64,000 nucleotides of DNA from an uncultured Actinomyces sp. (GTDB lineage: Bacteria > Actinomycetota > Actinomycetes > Actinomycetales > Actinomycetaceae), in the NCBI GenBank assembly GCA_946998115.1, contig CAMPYB010000002.1, positions 9,065-73,064 on the forward strand. Reading direction: 5' to 3'. Positions 55,303 to 64,000 of this stretch are shown here, piece after piece. Every line of letters begins with the position of its first letter. Position 1 is the stretch's first letter. The notes beneath the pieces are model-generated. The model did no database searches, had not been told where the DNA came from, and saw only the letters and a program-made list of their open reading frames with translations. The position numbers and the translations under genes are program-made.

Positions 55303-56793
55303 TTATAAGGAATTCAAAATATTTTCTATACTATCTTTAGCGTCGCCAAAAAGCATACTTGTGTTTTCTTTATAGAATAGTGGGTTTTGAACACCGGCAT
55401 ATCCTACCGCCATGGAACGCTTAAATACTACAACATTTTTAGCTTCCCACACGTGCAGAACTGGCATACCTGCTATAGGAGAATTTGGTTCATCTAAGGC
55501 TGCAGGATTTACTGTGTCATTTGCACCGATAACAAGCACTACATCAGTTTTTGCTAAATCATCGTTTATTTCGTCCATTTCTAGCACAATGTCGTATGGA
55601 ACTTTTGCTTCTGCTAAAAGAACGTTCATATGTCCAGGAAGTCTACCAGCAACTGGATGTACAGCAAAACGCACATTTATACCTTTATCGCGCAATATTT
55701 CAGTTAATTTAGCAACAGGATATTGTGCTTGTGCGACTGCCATTCCATAACCTGGTGTGATTACAACGCTATGTGCTTCATTTAGCAGTTTTGCCACATC
55801 TGTAGCTGTGGTTTGAGTATATTCGCCTTCTTGTCCGCATATTTGTTTGGAAGTTTTCTGACCGAAACCGCCTAGTATAACTGATATGAAAGATCTGTTC
55901 ATTGCTTTACACATTATGGCGGAAAGAATTGCGCCTGATGAACCTACTAAAGCGCCTACTATTATTAGCAGATTATTGGATAGCATAAAACCTGACGCTG
56001 ATGCAGCCCAGCCTGAATAGGAATTTAGCATTGATACAACGACTGGCATATCTCCGCCACCTATAGCTGATACTAAATGTACACCTAAACCTAATGATAT
56101 TACTGTCAAAATGGCTAGTGTCCAAATTGATGGTGAAATTGCGAAAAATATAAGACCTAATAAAGTGATTATTAAAATAACCAGATTTATCCAATTTCGA
56201 GCAGGAAGTGTTAAAGGTGCGGATTTCATTTGTCCTGAGAGTTTCAAATATGCAATTATTGAACCGCTGAAAGTTATGGCACCAATAAATATACCTAAAT
56301 ATATTTCAACTAATAATGAAGCAGGTACTGTTGCTGATTTAGTAATATCTTCAATATATGAGTTATATCCTAATATTATTGCTGTAATTCCAACGAATGA
56401 ATGTAATAAGGCAATTAATTCAGGTATTCCAGTCATTGGAACAGTTTTAGCTTTATATATACCTATAATTGCACCGATTAATATGGCCAGAATAATTAGT
56501 GTAAGTGTGACTATAAAAGGATGTTGACCTACTAATTGTATTTGTTGTTTACCATCGACAATAGCGACTTGTGGTTTAGTTTTTATGTAAGAGTATACCC
56601 AAGCTATAGCGATAGTTGCGAGTATTGCTATAATCATTCCTGCCATTGCGAAATAATTACCACGTTTAGCGGTTTCGTGTTTAGATAATCCGGCTAAAGC
56701 TAGAATAAACAGCACGATTGAAATTACGTAAGAGGCTGTGCAAAATGTGTAAACAGCTTCTAAAACACTGATATCTATTCCTAAGTTGGGCAT
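55303..56793 (-). CDS. pntB: NAD(P) transhydrogenase subunit beta
   Basis: Proton-translocating transhydrogenase subunit with the membrane domain and the NADP(H) domain. About eight or nine spans (residues 1-270), then domain III with [32 protein letters not shown], and [15 protein letters not shown]. 496 aa. Its start overlaps the pntA stop by one base. Makes NADPH from NADH at the expense of proton motive force. Confidence 0.95.
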   Translation of the reverse strand: MPNLGIDISVLEAVYTFCTASYVISIVLFILALAGLSKHETAKRGNYFAMAGMIIAILATIAIAWVYSYIKTKPQVAIVDGKQQIQLVGQHPFIVTLTLIILAILIGAIIGIYKAKTVPMTGIPELIALLHSFVGITAIILGYNSYIEDITKSATVPASLLVEIYLGIFIGAITFSGSIIAYLKLSGQMKSAPLTLPARNWINLVILIITLLGLIFFAISPSIWTLAILTVISLGLGVHLVSAIGGGDMPVVVSMLNSYSGWAASASGFMLSNNLLIIVGALVGSSGAILSAIMCKAMNRSFISVILGGFGQKTSKQICGQEGEYTQTTATDVAKLLNEAHSVVITPGYGMAVAQAQYPVAKLTEILRDKGINVRFAVHPVAGRLPGHMNVLLAEAKVPYDIVLEMDEINDDLAKTDVVLVIGANDTVNPAALDEPNSPIAGMPVLHVWEAKNVVVFKRSMAVGYAGVQNPLFYKENTSMLFGDAKDSIENILNSL

Positions 56794-58370
56794 TAGTCTT
56801 CCTTCTTAAACATCTTTAACATTCGATCAGTAACTAAAAAACCACCAAAAATATTTATCGACGCAATAACAATAGCGATAAATGACAATATGGTTACGAG
56901 TATATTAGATGAGCCTATTTGTAAAATTGCTCCTATAATAACGATTCCGCTAATGGCATTTGTTACTGACATGAGAGGCGTATGTAAAGCATGTGTGACA
57001 TTGGAAATCACATAGTAACCTATAAATATTGCCAGTACAAAAATTGTTAGCAGAGTGATCATTGGTAAGCCACTTTTTAATCCCAATAATGAGAATAGGC
57101 TACCCGCTATAATAGCACTAATTATTTGTAAAATATTTAGTGTTTTCTTAGAAATCGTTGTTTTGTGTTTATTATCGTGTATGTTTTCTTTACTTTCGCT
57201 TTTTATACTTTCACTGGCGTTATTAGCGTTTTGTGAATGTGCGTTTGCAGAAACTTGTACAGGAGGTGGTGGCCATGTGATACTACCATCTTTTGTGACA
57301 GTAATCGAACGTATTATTACATCGTCAAAATCAATATTTATCTTTCCGTTTTTCTCAGGTGTAAGAAGTTTGAAAAGATTTGCGATATTGTTAGCGAAAA
57401 GTTCTGAAGCTTGCGTTGCTAGTCGTGATGTAAGATTTGTTGTACCTATAATAGTAACGGCATTTTCAGTATTCACTATTTTATCAGCTTCGGAAAGTTC
57501 TACATTTCCACCTGTTGCTGTTGCCATATCTACGATTACCGAGCCAGGGCGCATTTTTTCAATTGTTTCACGTGAAACAAGACGCGGAGCTGGACGATTA
57601 GGTATTAGCGCTGTTGTAATTACGATATCACTTTGACGGACTTGTTCGTCATATATTTTTTCAGCAATTGATTTTTCATCTTCAGTCATTGCTTTTGCGT
57701 AACCATCTTTTGAAATATCAGTATTTTCAATCAGAGGAACAAAAGTTGCACCCATAGAGTTTACTTGTTCAGCAACTTCTGGACGAACGTCGCTTGCGAA
57801 AACTCTAGCTCCCATAGAAACGGCTGTCCCAATAGCTGCAAGACCCGCAATTCCAGCACCTATAACGTAAACTCGTGCAGGAGCTATTTTTCCAGCAGCT
57901 GTGACTTGCCCTGAAAATAGTCTACCGAAAACATTAGCTGCTTCAATTACAGCGCGATATCCAGCAAGATTTGCTTGCGAAGAAAGAATATCCATAGACT
58001 GCGCTCTTGAAATGCGTGGAATATTATCGATCGCTAATGCTGTGATAGATTTTGATGATAATTTTTCAAGTAGTTCGCTGTTTTTTGCAGGTGACAATTT
58101 AGAAATTAATATTGCACCATTTTTCATTAATGAAATTTCTTCATCTGTCGGTTGATTTATTTTTACGACAATATCACTAGAGAACACATCTTCTTTAGAT
58201 GTAACATTTGCAACTTCAGCATATTCACAATCAAGGTAGGAAGCTTTTATTCCGGCACCTTTTTCAACAATAATGTCGAAACCTAAATTTTTTAATTTAG
58301 AAATTGTTTTCGGAGTAATAGCCACAAGCGTTTCTCCAGGCGTGCTTTCCAAAGGAATGCCTATACGCAT
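56793..58370 (-). CDS. pntA: NAD(P) transhydrogenase subunit alpha (fused form)
   Basis: NAD(H)-binding domain I plus the alpha-type membrane part in one chain. [16 protein letters not shown] at the start, [23 protein letters not shown], the Rossmann motif [15 protein letters not shown], then a Ser/Lys/Asn-rich linker and four spans (about 405-515). 525 aa, like E. coli PntA, whereas many actinobacteria and others split this into PntAA and PntAB. ATG has AAGGAG upstream. A parS site lies inside the gene. Confidence 0.94.
   Translation of the reverse strand: MRIGIPLESTPGETLVAITPKTISKLKNLGFDIIVEKGAGIKASYLDCEYAEVANVTSKEDVFSSDIVVKINQPTDEEISLMKNGAILISKLSPAKNSELLEKLSSKSITALAIDNIPRISRAQSMDILSSQANLAGYRAVIEAANVFGRLFSGQVTAAGKIAPARVYVIGAGIAGLAAIGTAVSMGARVFASDVRPEVAEQVNSMGATFVPLIENTDISKDGYAKAMTEDEKSIAEKIYDEQVRQSDIVITTALIPNRPAPRLVSRETIEKMRPGSVIVDMATATGGNVELSEADKIVNTENAVTIIGTTNLTSRLATQASELFANNIANLFKLLTPEKNGKINIDFDDVIIRSITVTKDGSITWPPPPVQVSANAHSQNANNASESIKSESKENIHDNKHKTTISKKTLNILQIISAIIAGSLFSLLGLKSGLPMITLLTIFVLAIFIGYYVISNVTHALHTPLMSVTNAISGIVIIGAILQIGSSNILVTILSFIAIVIASINIFGGFLVTDRMLKMFKKED
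57564..57579. promoter_or_regulatory. parS site 6 (inside pntA, perfect)
   Basis: TGTTTCACGTGAAACA, the exact canonical parS, embedded in pntA codons for Val-Ser-Arg-Glu-Thr ([10 protein letters not shown] in the protein). Confidence 0.95.
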
Positions 58371-58482
58371 TTAATCTCCTTAATATAAATTAACATACTA
58401 AATAAGTATAAAGGATAAAAAACTCAGAACTATTATAAAAACATGAATTGTGGAAAACTGTAATAACTTAGCGCAAAAATAG

Positions 58483-59271
58483 TTAATATAAGACTTTATT
58501 ATTAGATTTACAGTATTTTAATATCAAGATGAAAAAACATGCAAATGCTGCAAAAAATTCACCAAAAGTAACTATTGCTCCTCCAGGTGATTTCAATCCT
58601 AAAAAGCTGTAAAACAATATGTCTCCAATGCAACGTGAAGGCAAAACTTGGGTTAAAGTTTCAAAAGTAGCGTTAAAAGTAACGCTTGGGAATATATAAC
58701 CACCACCAAAAATAAATATTAGTGAAAAAAATTGTACGAAGGGTAAAACAACTTTAGATGGAAGCAAAAATTTAAAAATAATTCCAAAAAAGAACCAAAA
58801 TACACAACCAAATAAAGATGTAATAAATATTGTGAAAAAGTTAGATTTTAATAATGCGGATTCCAAAAATATAAAAGATGTGCCCCATAACAAAATTAAC
58901 CAGAAAAATACGAAAATTAAACAACGACAAAACATTAAAGAAACACTAAGTGATAAATAATTTTTATGTAAGCAATCTTGTTTTTCGTTGCTTGTGAAAA
59001 GAGGACTGAAAGTTTCTTTAAAAAATTTATTGTAGTTCAACAAAGTGAAATAGAAAGGAAATATAAAAACAATAATGCAAGAAAATTGAGTTAATAATAT
59101 CAATAGAAAATTTTTTGAAAAACTGATGTATAAATTTGCGATACAAAATGTTGAAAATATTATAAAAAATAAAGTTCCTAATAGTGTAAAAAATCTATCT
59201 ATAATAAAAATTCGTTTACAATAATAAGTAAGTAATTTGCGAAAAATAGGAAAAACAGGAAAGTTATCCAT
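58483..59271 (-). CDS. ABC-2-type membrane permease-like protein
   Basis: 262 aa, Phe-rich, six membrane spans, and a loop GGGYIFPSVTFNATFETLTQVLPSRCIGDI typical of ABC-2 exporter permeases (the P-x-x-x-x-x-x-LP segment before the last span). No ATP-binding gene is next to it in the window, so its partner must be elsewhere or it is a remnant. Phenylalanine content reflects strong AT bias. Divergent from the lipoprotein peptidase gene. No substrate can be inferred. Confidence 0.65.
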   Translation of the reverse strand: MDNFPVFPIFRKLLTYYCKRIFIIDRFFTLLGTLFFIIFSTFCIANLYISFSKNFLLILLTQFSCIIVFIFPFYFTLLNYNKFFKETFSPLFTSNEKQDCLHKNYLSLSVSLMFCRCLIFVFFWLILLWGTSFIFLESALLKSNFFTIFITSLFGCVFWFFFGIIFKFLLPSKVVLPFVQFFSLIFIFGGGYIFPSVTFNATFETLTQVLPSRCIGDILFYSFLGLKSPGGAIVTFGEFFAAFACFFILILKYCKSNNKVLY

Positions 59272-59356
59272 AATCGCTCCTAAAATTGTGAAAAAAAATT
59301 ATAAAATTACAATATACTAAAAATATTCAGTCGTAAAATTTTAAAAAGTAGATGAT

Positions 59357-60919
59357 ATGAAAAGAATAACTGTTAAAACAATAATAATGCTTATAGTTGG
59401 AATGTTGATTCTTACAGGTTGCAGTTTTCAAAGTAGACCTGAAAATGATGTCAAACCTTTACAATCTTTAGAAAAAAATGATAAAAATTACGATTTAATA
59501 TTGAAGAAATATTATACCCAAAAAATCAAATGGGAAAAATGTGATAAAAATTTAACAAGCAAACAAGACTGTGCAAAAATAAAAGTTCCTCTAAATTATG
59601 AAGATCCAAATGGTAAGACAATAACTTTAATAGCTAAAAGGTACAAAGCAACAAACCCGATAGGCACCTTATTTGTAAATCCTGGCGGTCCTGGTGGTAG
59701 TGGTTATAATTTCGTTGATTATTATGTGCAAGCTCTTGTTTCTCCTGAAATTAAAGAAAATTATAATATAGTTGGTTTTGATCCAAGAGGTGTAGGAAAA
59801 TCAACTCCACTAGATTGTTATAGTGACAAAGATTTAGATAAAATTCGACAAGAAAAAAAAGTGCCTTCTATCCCTTTAAACTCGCAAAATATAATGACTG
59901 AAGCTGAAAAAGAAATAAATGATTTTAAAGACAAATGTGAGAAAAAAACAGGTAATTTATATAAATACATGGATACGATATCAGCTGCGAAAGATTTAGA
60001 TATATGGCGTCATCTCGTTAATGACAAATATTTAAATTATTTCGGATACTCATATGGTACTTCTTTAGGCGCAACATATATAGGATTATTTCCAAATCGT
60101 GTTGGTAGGATGGTTTTGGATGGCGTTGTAGATACGCAAAAAACATATGCAGACTTAAATATCGAGCAGGCAGTGGGTTTTGAAAAAGCATTAAACGCAT
60201 TTTCAAAATATTGTGCTAAAAGTTCAAGATGTCCTATAAAAGATAAAAATTTTGAAAACATAAGTAGGAAAATAGTTGATGTAATAGATTCTTTAGGCGA
60301 TCAAGGAATCACTGCGAAGGATGGACGTAAAGTTAATTCGTCTGTAGCATTTGAAGCAGTTGCGTCAGGGTTATATTCGCAAGATTCATATCCAGATATA
60401 GAAAGCGCATTATCGGAATTGATAGTGACTAAACAAGTGGATGGATTACAAGCAATGTCAGATAATTTAGCAGGACGTGATTCGAGTGGTCGCTACGATA
60501 ATTCTACAGAAGCGTTTATTGCGATAGATAGTTCTGACTATTCAAAAGAAGTTATGAATGATCAGGAGATAGCTCAATATAACGAGAAAGTTTTACAAAA
60601 AGCTCCGATAGTCGGTAAATTTTTTATAGGAAGTATGGAACAATTGCGTTATTGGCCGACTAAAAACGATAGAGTTAAAGCTATTGTTAAAGAACCTAAA
60701 CATAAAGTGTTGATAGTTGGCACTAGTGGTGATCCTGCTACTCCATATGATATGGCAGTGGATGCTTCTAAAAATATAAGAAATTCATATTTATTAACTT
60801 GGAATAGTTTTACGCATGGAGCGTATGGTGCAGGCTCGAAATGTATAAGTAATGTTGTTGATAAATATCTTCTTTCAGGTCAGTTACCTGAAGAAAAAAA
60901 TAAAAAATGTAAGTGGTGA
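59357..60919 (+). CDS. Lipoprotein alpha/beta-hydrolase, tripeptidyl aminopeptidase-like
   Basis: Exported lipoprotein: signal peptide with lipobox LTGC (Cys near residue 22). The alpha/beta-hydrolase fold has the oxyanion segment FVNPGGPGGSG, nucleophile elbow GYSYGTSLG, and a C-terminal TAP-like region with GTSGDPATPYDMAV (Asp) and SFTHGAYG (His). The family (SlpD/SlpE, TAP) removes N-terminal peptides outside the cell. 520 aa. Monocistronic by appearance. Confidence 0.87.
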   Translation: MKRITVKTIIMLIVGMLILTGCSFQSRPENDVKPLQSLEKNDKNYDLILKKYYTQKIKWEKCDKNLTSKQDCAKIKVPLNYEDPNGKTITLIAKRYKATNPIGTLFVNPGGPGGSGYNFVDYYVQALVSPEIKENYNIVGFDPRGVGKSTPLDCYSDKDLDKIRQEKKVPSIPLNSQNIMTEAEKEINDFKDKCEKKTGNLYKYMDTISAAKDLDIWRHLVNDKYLNYFGYSYGTSLGATYIGLFPNRVGRMVLDGVVDTQKTYADLNIEQAVGFEKALNAFSKYCAKSSRCPIKDKNFENISRKIVDVIDSLGDQGITAKDGRKVNSSVAFEAVASGLYSQDSYPDIESALSELIVTKQVDGLQAMSDNLAGRDSSGRYDNSTEAFIAIDSSDYSKEVMNDQEIAQYNEKVLQKAPIVGKFFIGSMEQLRYWPTKNDRVKAIVKEPKHKVLIVGTSGDPATPYDMAVDASKNIRNSYLLTWNSFTHGAYGAGSKCISNVVDKYLLSGQLPEEKNKKCKW

Positions 60920-61352
60920 GCAGATATTTTTAAAATTTACATGTCTGTGAATTGTTTTTTTGTTTTAATGTGTACTAGTATATTTATGCATATCTTGACA
61001 TGAAATTTGTGTCTAAAATATACATTATTAAATGTTTTACGTATCAAAGGTGATGATGTGAATATTTAAATAATAAAGTTAACTTGTGTAAAAATTACTA
61101 AAAATGTATATAAAATAAGTAAAAATAACATAAGTTAAATTGATATATTTTTAATATAATTTTTAAATTAAGTATTTTGGGTAAAGAAAAAGTATTGAAT
61201 AGTAAATATTTTAGTTATACAATTTACGATTAAATATTTATAATAAGATTGTAATAAAAATAATTAAGTATGAAGTATAACTAAAAGAAAACGCAAAATA
61301 CGAAACATAGATAATTTATCGCAATGTGGCGATATGTAGCTCGGGAGGAAAT
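60920..61352. other. AT-rich region upstream of dsdX; no gene seen
   Basis: 433 bp without a credible gene. The only promoter-like site I note is TTGACA (60995-61000), 18-bp spacer, TATACA (61019-61024), which would leave a leader of about 320 nt. I recognise no riboswitch in it and no D-serine regulator (dsdC) gene nearby. Confidence 0.4.
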
Positions 61353-62789
61353 ATGGGCCTTGGCACAGGTGGGCTAATTGCAATATTACTTGCTTCAATA
61401 GTGCTAATAGTTGTATTAATTGTCGGTCTAAAAATGCACGGATCGTTAGCGCTAACAATAGCTGCAATAGCAGTTGCGTTAGTTACAGGAGTACAGCCAT
61501 CCAAAGTTGGCGAATTACTTGAAAAAGGTGTAGGAGGAACTTTAGGATTCCTAATACTCATAATTGGATTTGGAGCCGTCCTTGGAAAAATGCTTGATGT
61601 ATCGGGTGGCGCTAAGCGAATAGCAAAAGGAATGTTAAGAATTTTTGGTGAGAAAAAAGCTCCAATTGTTATGTCGTTTTTAGGTTTAATTGCTGGTATA
61701 CCAGTATTTGTTGAGGTTGGATTTGTTCTACTCGTTCCACTTGTTTTTGTTGTAGCAAAAGAAGTTGGCTGCTCAAAAATTAGAGTAGGAGTTCCTTTGG
61801 CTATATCTCTTATGACAGTGCATTGTATATTACCTCCACATCCGGCTGCTACAGCTATTGCAGGAACTTTGGGTGCTGACATTGGATTAGTTATAATGCT
61901 AGGTTTAGTTGTAGGAATACCATCAGCTCTTATAGGAGGACCTCTTTACACTAGCGTTGCCTTACGTAAACTTGCAGCTACAGTTCCGAACGTAAAATGT
62001 GATACTGCAATGAAAAATTTTGAAAAATCGGACTCAAAAGTTTCAAGCATTGAATTACATGATGATGATCAAAAAAATGAATGTGTAACAACATTGCTCA
62101 CGGATTGTGACAAAGATGAAAACCTACCGAGTTTTGGTATAACATTGTTTACAATACTTTTGCCTTTGTTGATTATGGTTGCTCGTACAATAGTTGATCA
62201 GACTTTGCCTGAAGCAAATGTTTTCAGACAAATAATGAGTCTTGTGGGTAATCCTATATTAGCTTTGCTAATATCACTATTGTTTGCATATTGGTCACTT
62301 GGATTGCATAGAGGCGTGCGTTTGGAAAAATTGTCAAGCATTACAGATTCAAGTTTTGCGCCAATTGGTGGCGTTTTGCTAATTATTGGTGCTGGTGGTG
62401 CTTTCAATGCAGTCTTAACTGAATCAAAAGTTGCTCCAGCTTTAGCGGATGCTTTATCATCATTTCCAGTTAGCCCGATAATTTTGGCTTGGTTAATAGC
62501 ATTAGTGCTACATTTCGCAGTCGGTAGCGCAACAGTGGCAATGATTTCTGCGGCAGGTATTGTTTTGCCTATGTTACAGGCAAATCCGGGTATTAGTCCG
62601 GCAATTATGGCTATAGCAATTGGTGCTGGTGCAATTGGTCTAACACATGTTACAGACTCTTTGTTCTGGTTGTATAAAGAATATATGGGAATTTCAGTTG
62701 GTGACGCGCTAAAAACTTTAACAGTAGGAACTACAATATCTTCAGTTGTGGCTCTCGTTATAACTTTATTACTACACATTGTTGTGTAG
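61353..62789 (+). CDS. dsdX: GntP-family permease, probable D-serine transporter DsdX
   Basis: About twelve spans; GntP-family motifs IGFGAVLGKMLDVSGGAKRIA, GLIAGIPVFVEVGFVLLVPL, LPPHPAATAIAG, and a late GAGAIGLTHVTDSLFWL. By sequence it could be a gluconate or D-serine permease; the dsdA gene 56 bp downstream favours DsdX. ATG 61353 follows GGGAGGAA; the frame extends 27 bp further upstream without a signal. 478 aa, with a hydrophilic loop around residue 215-260 that is longer than usual. Confidence 0.85.
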   Translation: MGLGTGGLIAILLASIVLIVVLIVGLKMHGSLALTIAAIAVALVTGVQPSKVGELLEKGVGGTLGFLILIIGFGAVLGKMLDVSGGAKRIAKGMLRIFGEKKAPIVMSFLGLIAGIPVFVEVGFVLLVPLVFVVAKEVGCSKIRVGVPLAISLMTVHCILPPHPAATAIAGTLGADIGLVIMLGLVVGIPSALIGGPLYTSVALRKLAATVPNVKCDTAMKNFEKSDSKVSSIELHDDDQKNECVTTLLTDCDKDENLPSFGITLFTILLPLLIMVARTIVDQTLPEANVFRQIMSLVGNPILALLISLLFAYWSLGLHRGVRLEKLSSITDSSFAPIGGVLLIIGAGGAFNAVLTESKVAPALADALSSFPVSPIILAWLIALVLHFAVGSATVAMISAAGIVLPMLQANPGISPAIMAIAIGAGAIGLTHVTDSLFWLYKEYMGISVGDALKTLTVGTTISSVVALVITLLLHIVV

Positions 62790-62845
62790 GATTCACTGAA
62801 ATAAAAAGAACATAAATGGCTTTTATTACAAACGAAAGGACTGAA

Positions 62846-64000
62846 ATGACAAAAATTGCTGGTAAAACAAAGCAGGAGTGGATACAACAGTATCCTGTAA
62901 TACAAAAACTTATTGATCTTGAAGTAACTGATTGGTTTAATCCTAATGTTTTGAGCGCAAAAGAGGGGTTAGCGCATGTTGGATTAACTGTTGAAGATGT
63001 TGATGATGCCGCAATTAGGCTTAAGCGTTGGGCACCGTATTTGGCTCAAGTTTTTCCTCAAACACAGAAAACTTTAGGTATTTTAGAATCACCAATAGTA
63101 GCTGTTACAAAAATGCAGGATAAATTGGATGAAATAAATGGATTTAAAAATACTGGAAAATTATGGTGTAAACTTGATTCACATCTTCCTATATCAGGTT
63201 CAATTAAAGCGCGTGGCGGAATTTACGAAGTTCTAAAATATGCTGAAAAATTGGCTTTGGAACATGGCTTGATAACTATAAATGATGATTATCGTAAACT
63301 TGACACGCCTGAAGCTCGTGCGCTTTTCGGTAAATATAAGATTGCTGTTGGTTCTACAGGAAATCTTGGTTTATCGATAGGTATGATGTCTGCTCGTCTT
63401 GGTTTCCAAGCATCAGTTCACATGTCGGCTGACGCTAGACAGTGGAAAAAGGATAAATTGCGTTCACACGGAGTGACTGTTGTTGAACATAAGTCTGATT
63501 ATTCAGTTGCCGTTGCTCAGGGTAGAAAAGAAGCTGAAAAAGATCCTAGCATGTATTTTGTTGATGATGAAAATTCATCTTCTTTGTTCCTAGGCTACGC
63601 TGTTGCTGCACGTCGTCTTGCAGGCCAGTTTAAAACTTATGATGTTGTAGTTGATGAAGACCATCCACTTATTGCATATCTTCCTTGTGGAGTTGGTGGT
63701 GGTCCTGGCGGTGTTGCTTTCGGATTGAAGACAGTATTTGGCGACAATGTTAAATGTATTTTTGCTGAGCCGACACATTGTCCATCGATGTTTTTAGGTG
63801 TGCTTACAGGTGAACATGATAATGTAAGTGTTCAAGATTTTGGTATAGATAATTTAACAGCAGCCGATGGTTTAGCATGTGGTAGACCTTCAGCTTTTGT
63901 GGGATCAAGAATGCAATATCTAATTGACGGATATTATACTGTTACAGATGAAACTATGTATAGGGATGTGGCACTTTTGTCGCACATAGAAGATTTGCAA
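62846..64000 (+). CDS. dsdA: D-serine ammonia-lyase (cut by right edge)
   Basis: PLP enzyme that converts D-serine to pyruvate and ammonia. The frame is open from ATG 62846 (AAAGGA upstream) to the window end, 385 codons; the family has about 440. Seen are [20 protein letters not shown] (PLP lysine), [28 protein letters not shown] and [12 protein letters not shown]. Forms an operon with dsdX. D-serine is toxic and occurs in host fluids, so the pair serves use and detoxification. Confidence 0.95.
   Translation, partial: MTKIAGKTKQEWIQQYPVIQKLIDLEVTDWFNPNVLSAKEGLAHVGLTVEDVDDAAIRLKRWAPYLAQVFPQTQKTLGILESPIVAVTKMQDKLDEINGFKNTGKLWCKLDSHLPISGSIKARGGIYEVLKYAEKLALEHGLITINDDYRKLDTPEARALFGKYKIAVGSTGNLGLSIGMMSARLGFQASVHMSADARQWKKDKLRSHGVTVVEHKSDYSVAVAQGRKEAEKDPSMYFVDDENSSSLFLGYAVAARRLAGQFKTYDVVVDEDHPLIAYLPCGVGGGPGGVAFGLKTVFGDNVKCIFAEPTHCPSMFLGVLTGEHDNVSVQDFGIDNLTAADGLACGRPSAFVGSRMQYLIDGYYTVTDETMYRDVALLSHIEDLQ

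Noticed and set aside
58449..58457. TGTGGAAAA DnaA-like box upstream of pntA
   Set aside because: A single variant box with no neighbours; expected by chance in AT-rich DNA.
61353..62789. Gluconate permease as the call for the GntP-family gene
   Set aside because: The family covers both, but the adjacent co-directional dsdA and absence of gluconate kinase favour D-serine transport.
62198..62905. 235-codon leftward open frame opposite dsdX
   Set aside because: Antisense shadow of a membrane-protein gene; no start signal or recognisable domain.

Overview
The window is the chromosomal origin region of a low-GC Actinomycetota (Actinobacteria) bacterium. The lineage call rests on gene content and order: an operon fhaA-fhaB-pstP-rodA-pbpA-pknA-pknB, crgA beside a DUF881 gene and a class E sortase, dciA between recF and gyrB, a DUF3566 gene after gyrA followed by tRNA-Ile and tRNA-Ala, and parAB with canonical parS sites. 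The DNA is strongly AT-rich (about 30-33% GC by eye), unusual for the phylum. I cannot name a genus. LPXTG and InlB-repeat surface proteins and a D-serine utilisation pair suggest a host-associated organism.

Layout. 1-2.1 kb: start of a large secreted InlB-repeat protein (cut by the window edge) and an unrecognised gene. 2.2-11.6 kb: tRNA-Lys and the seven-gene Ser/Thr phosphorylation and cell-shape operon. 11.7-27.4 kb: hrpA, fhs, the aerobic ribonucleotide reductase operon nrdHIEF under a probable NrdR-controlled promoter, an LPXTG-anchored lipase-like protein, mtnN and sdaA. 27.5-33 kb: a 50-aa membrane protein, sortase E, DUF881, crgA, a FemX-like transferase, a tail-acidic membrane protein, a cyclophilin and a rhomboid protease. 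33.1-33.5 kb: a gene-free tract with nine perfect DnaA boxes. 33.7-44 kb: tRNA-Ala, tRNA-Ile, DUF3566, gyrA, gyrB, dciA, recF, dnaN, dnaA, all leftward. 44.2-53.2 kb: rpmH, rnpA, yidD, yidC, jag, rsmG, an ArsC/Spx-like gene, a solitary DNA methyltransferase, parA, parB, an aminotransferase and ddl, all rightward. 53.5-58.4 kb: trxA, trxB, pntB, pntA leftward. 58.5-64 kb: an ABC-2-type permease, a lipoprotein peptidase, and dsdX-dsdA (dsdA cut by the right edge).

Gene polarity switches at dnaA/rpmH (about 44.1 kb). DnaA boxes flank dnaA on both sides (five perfect boxes upstream, two perfect plus four near-perfect downstream), which places oriC there. Six parS sites between 10.8 and 57.6 kb mark the ParB-loading zone. 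The main unexplained structure is the additional dense DnaA-box array about 9-10 kb away at 33.1-33.5 kb. DnaA-like boxes also lie upstream of nrdHIEF and beside the parAB promoter. Together they suggest a DnaA-centred circuit linking initiation, nucleotide supply and segregation, which is inference. I found no CRISPR array, transposase, integrase or prophage.
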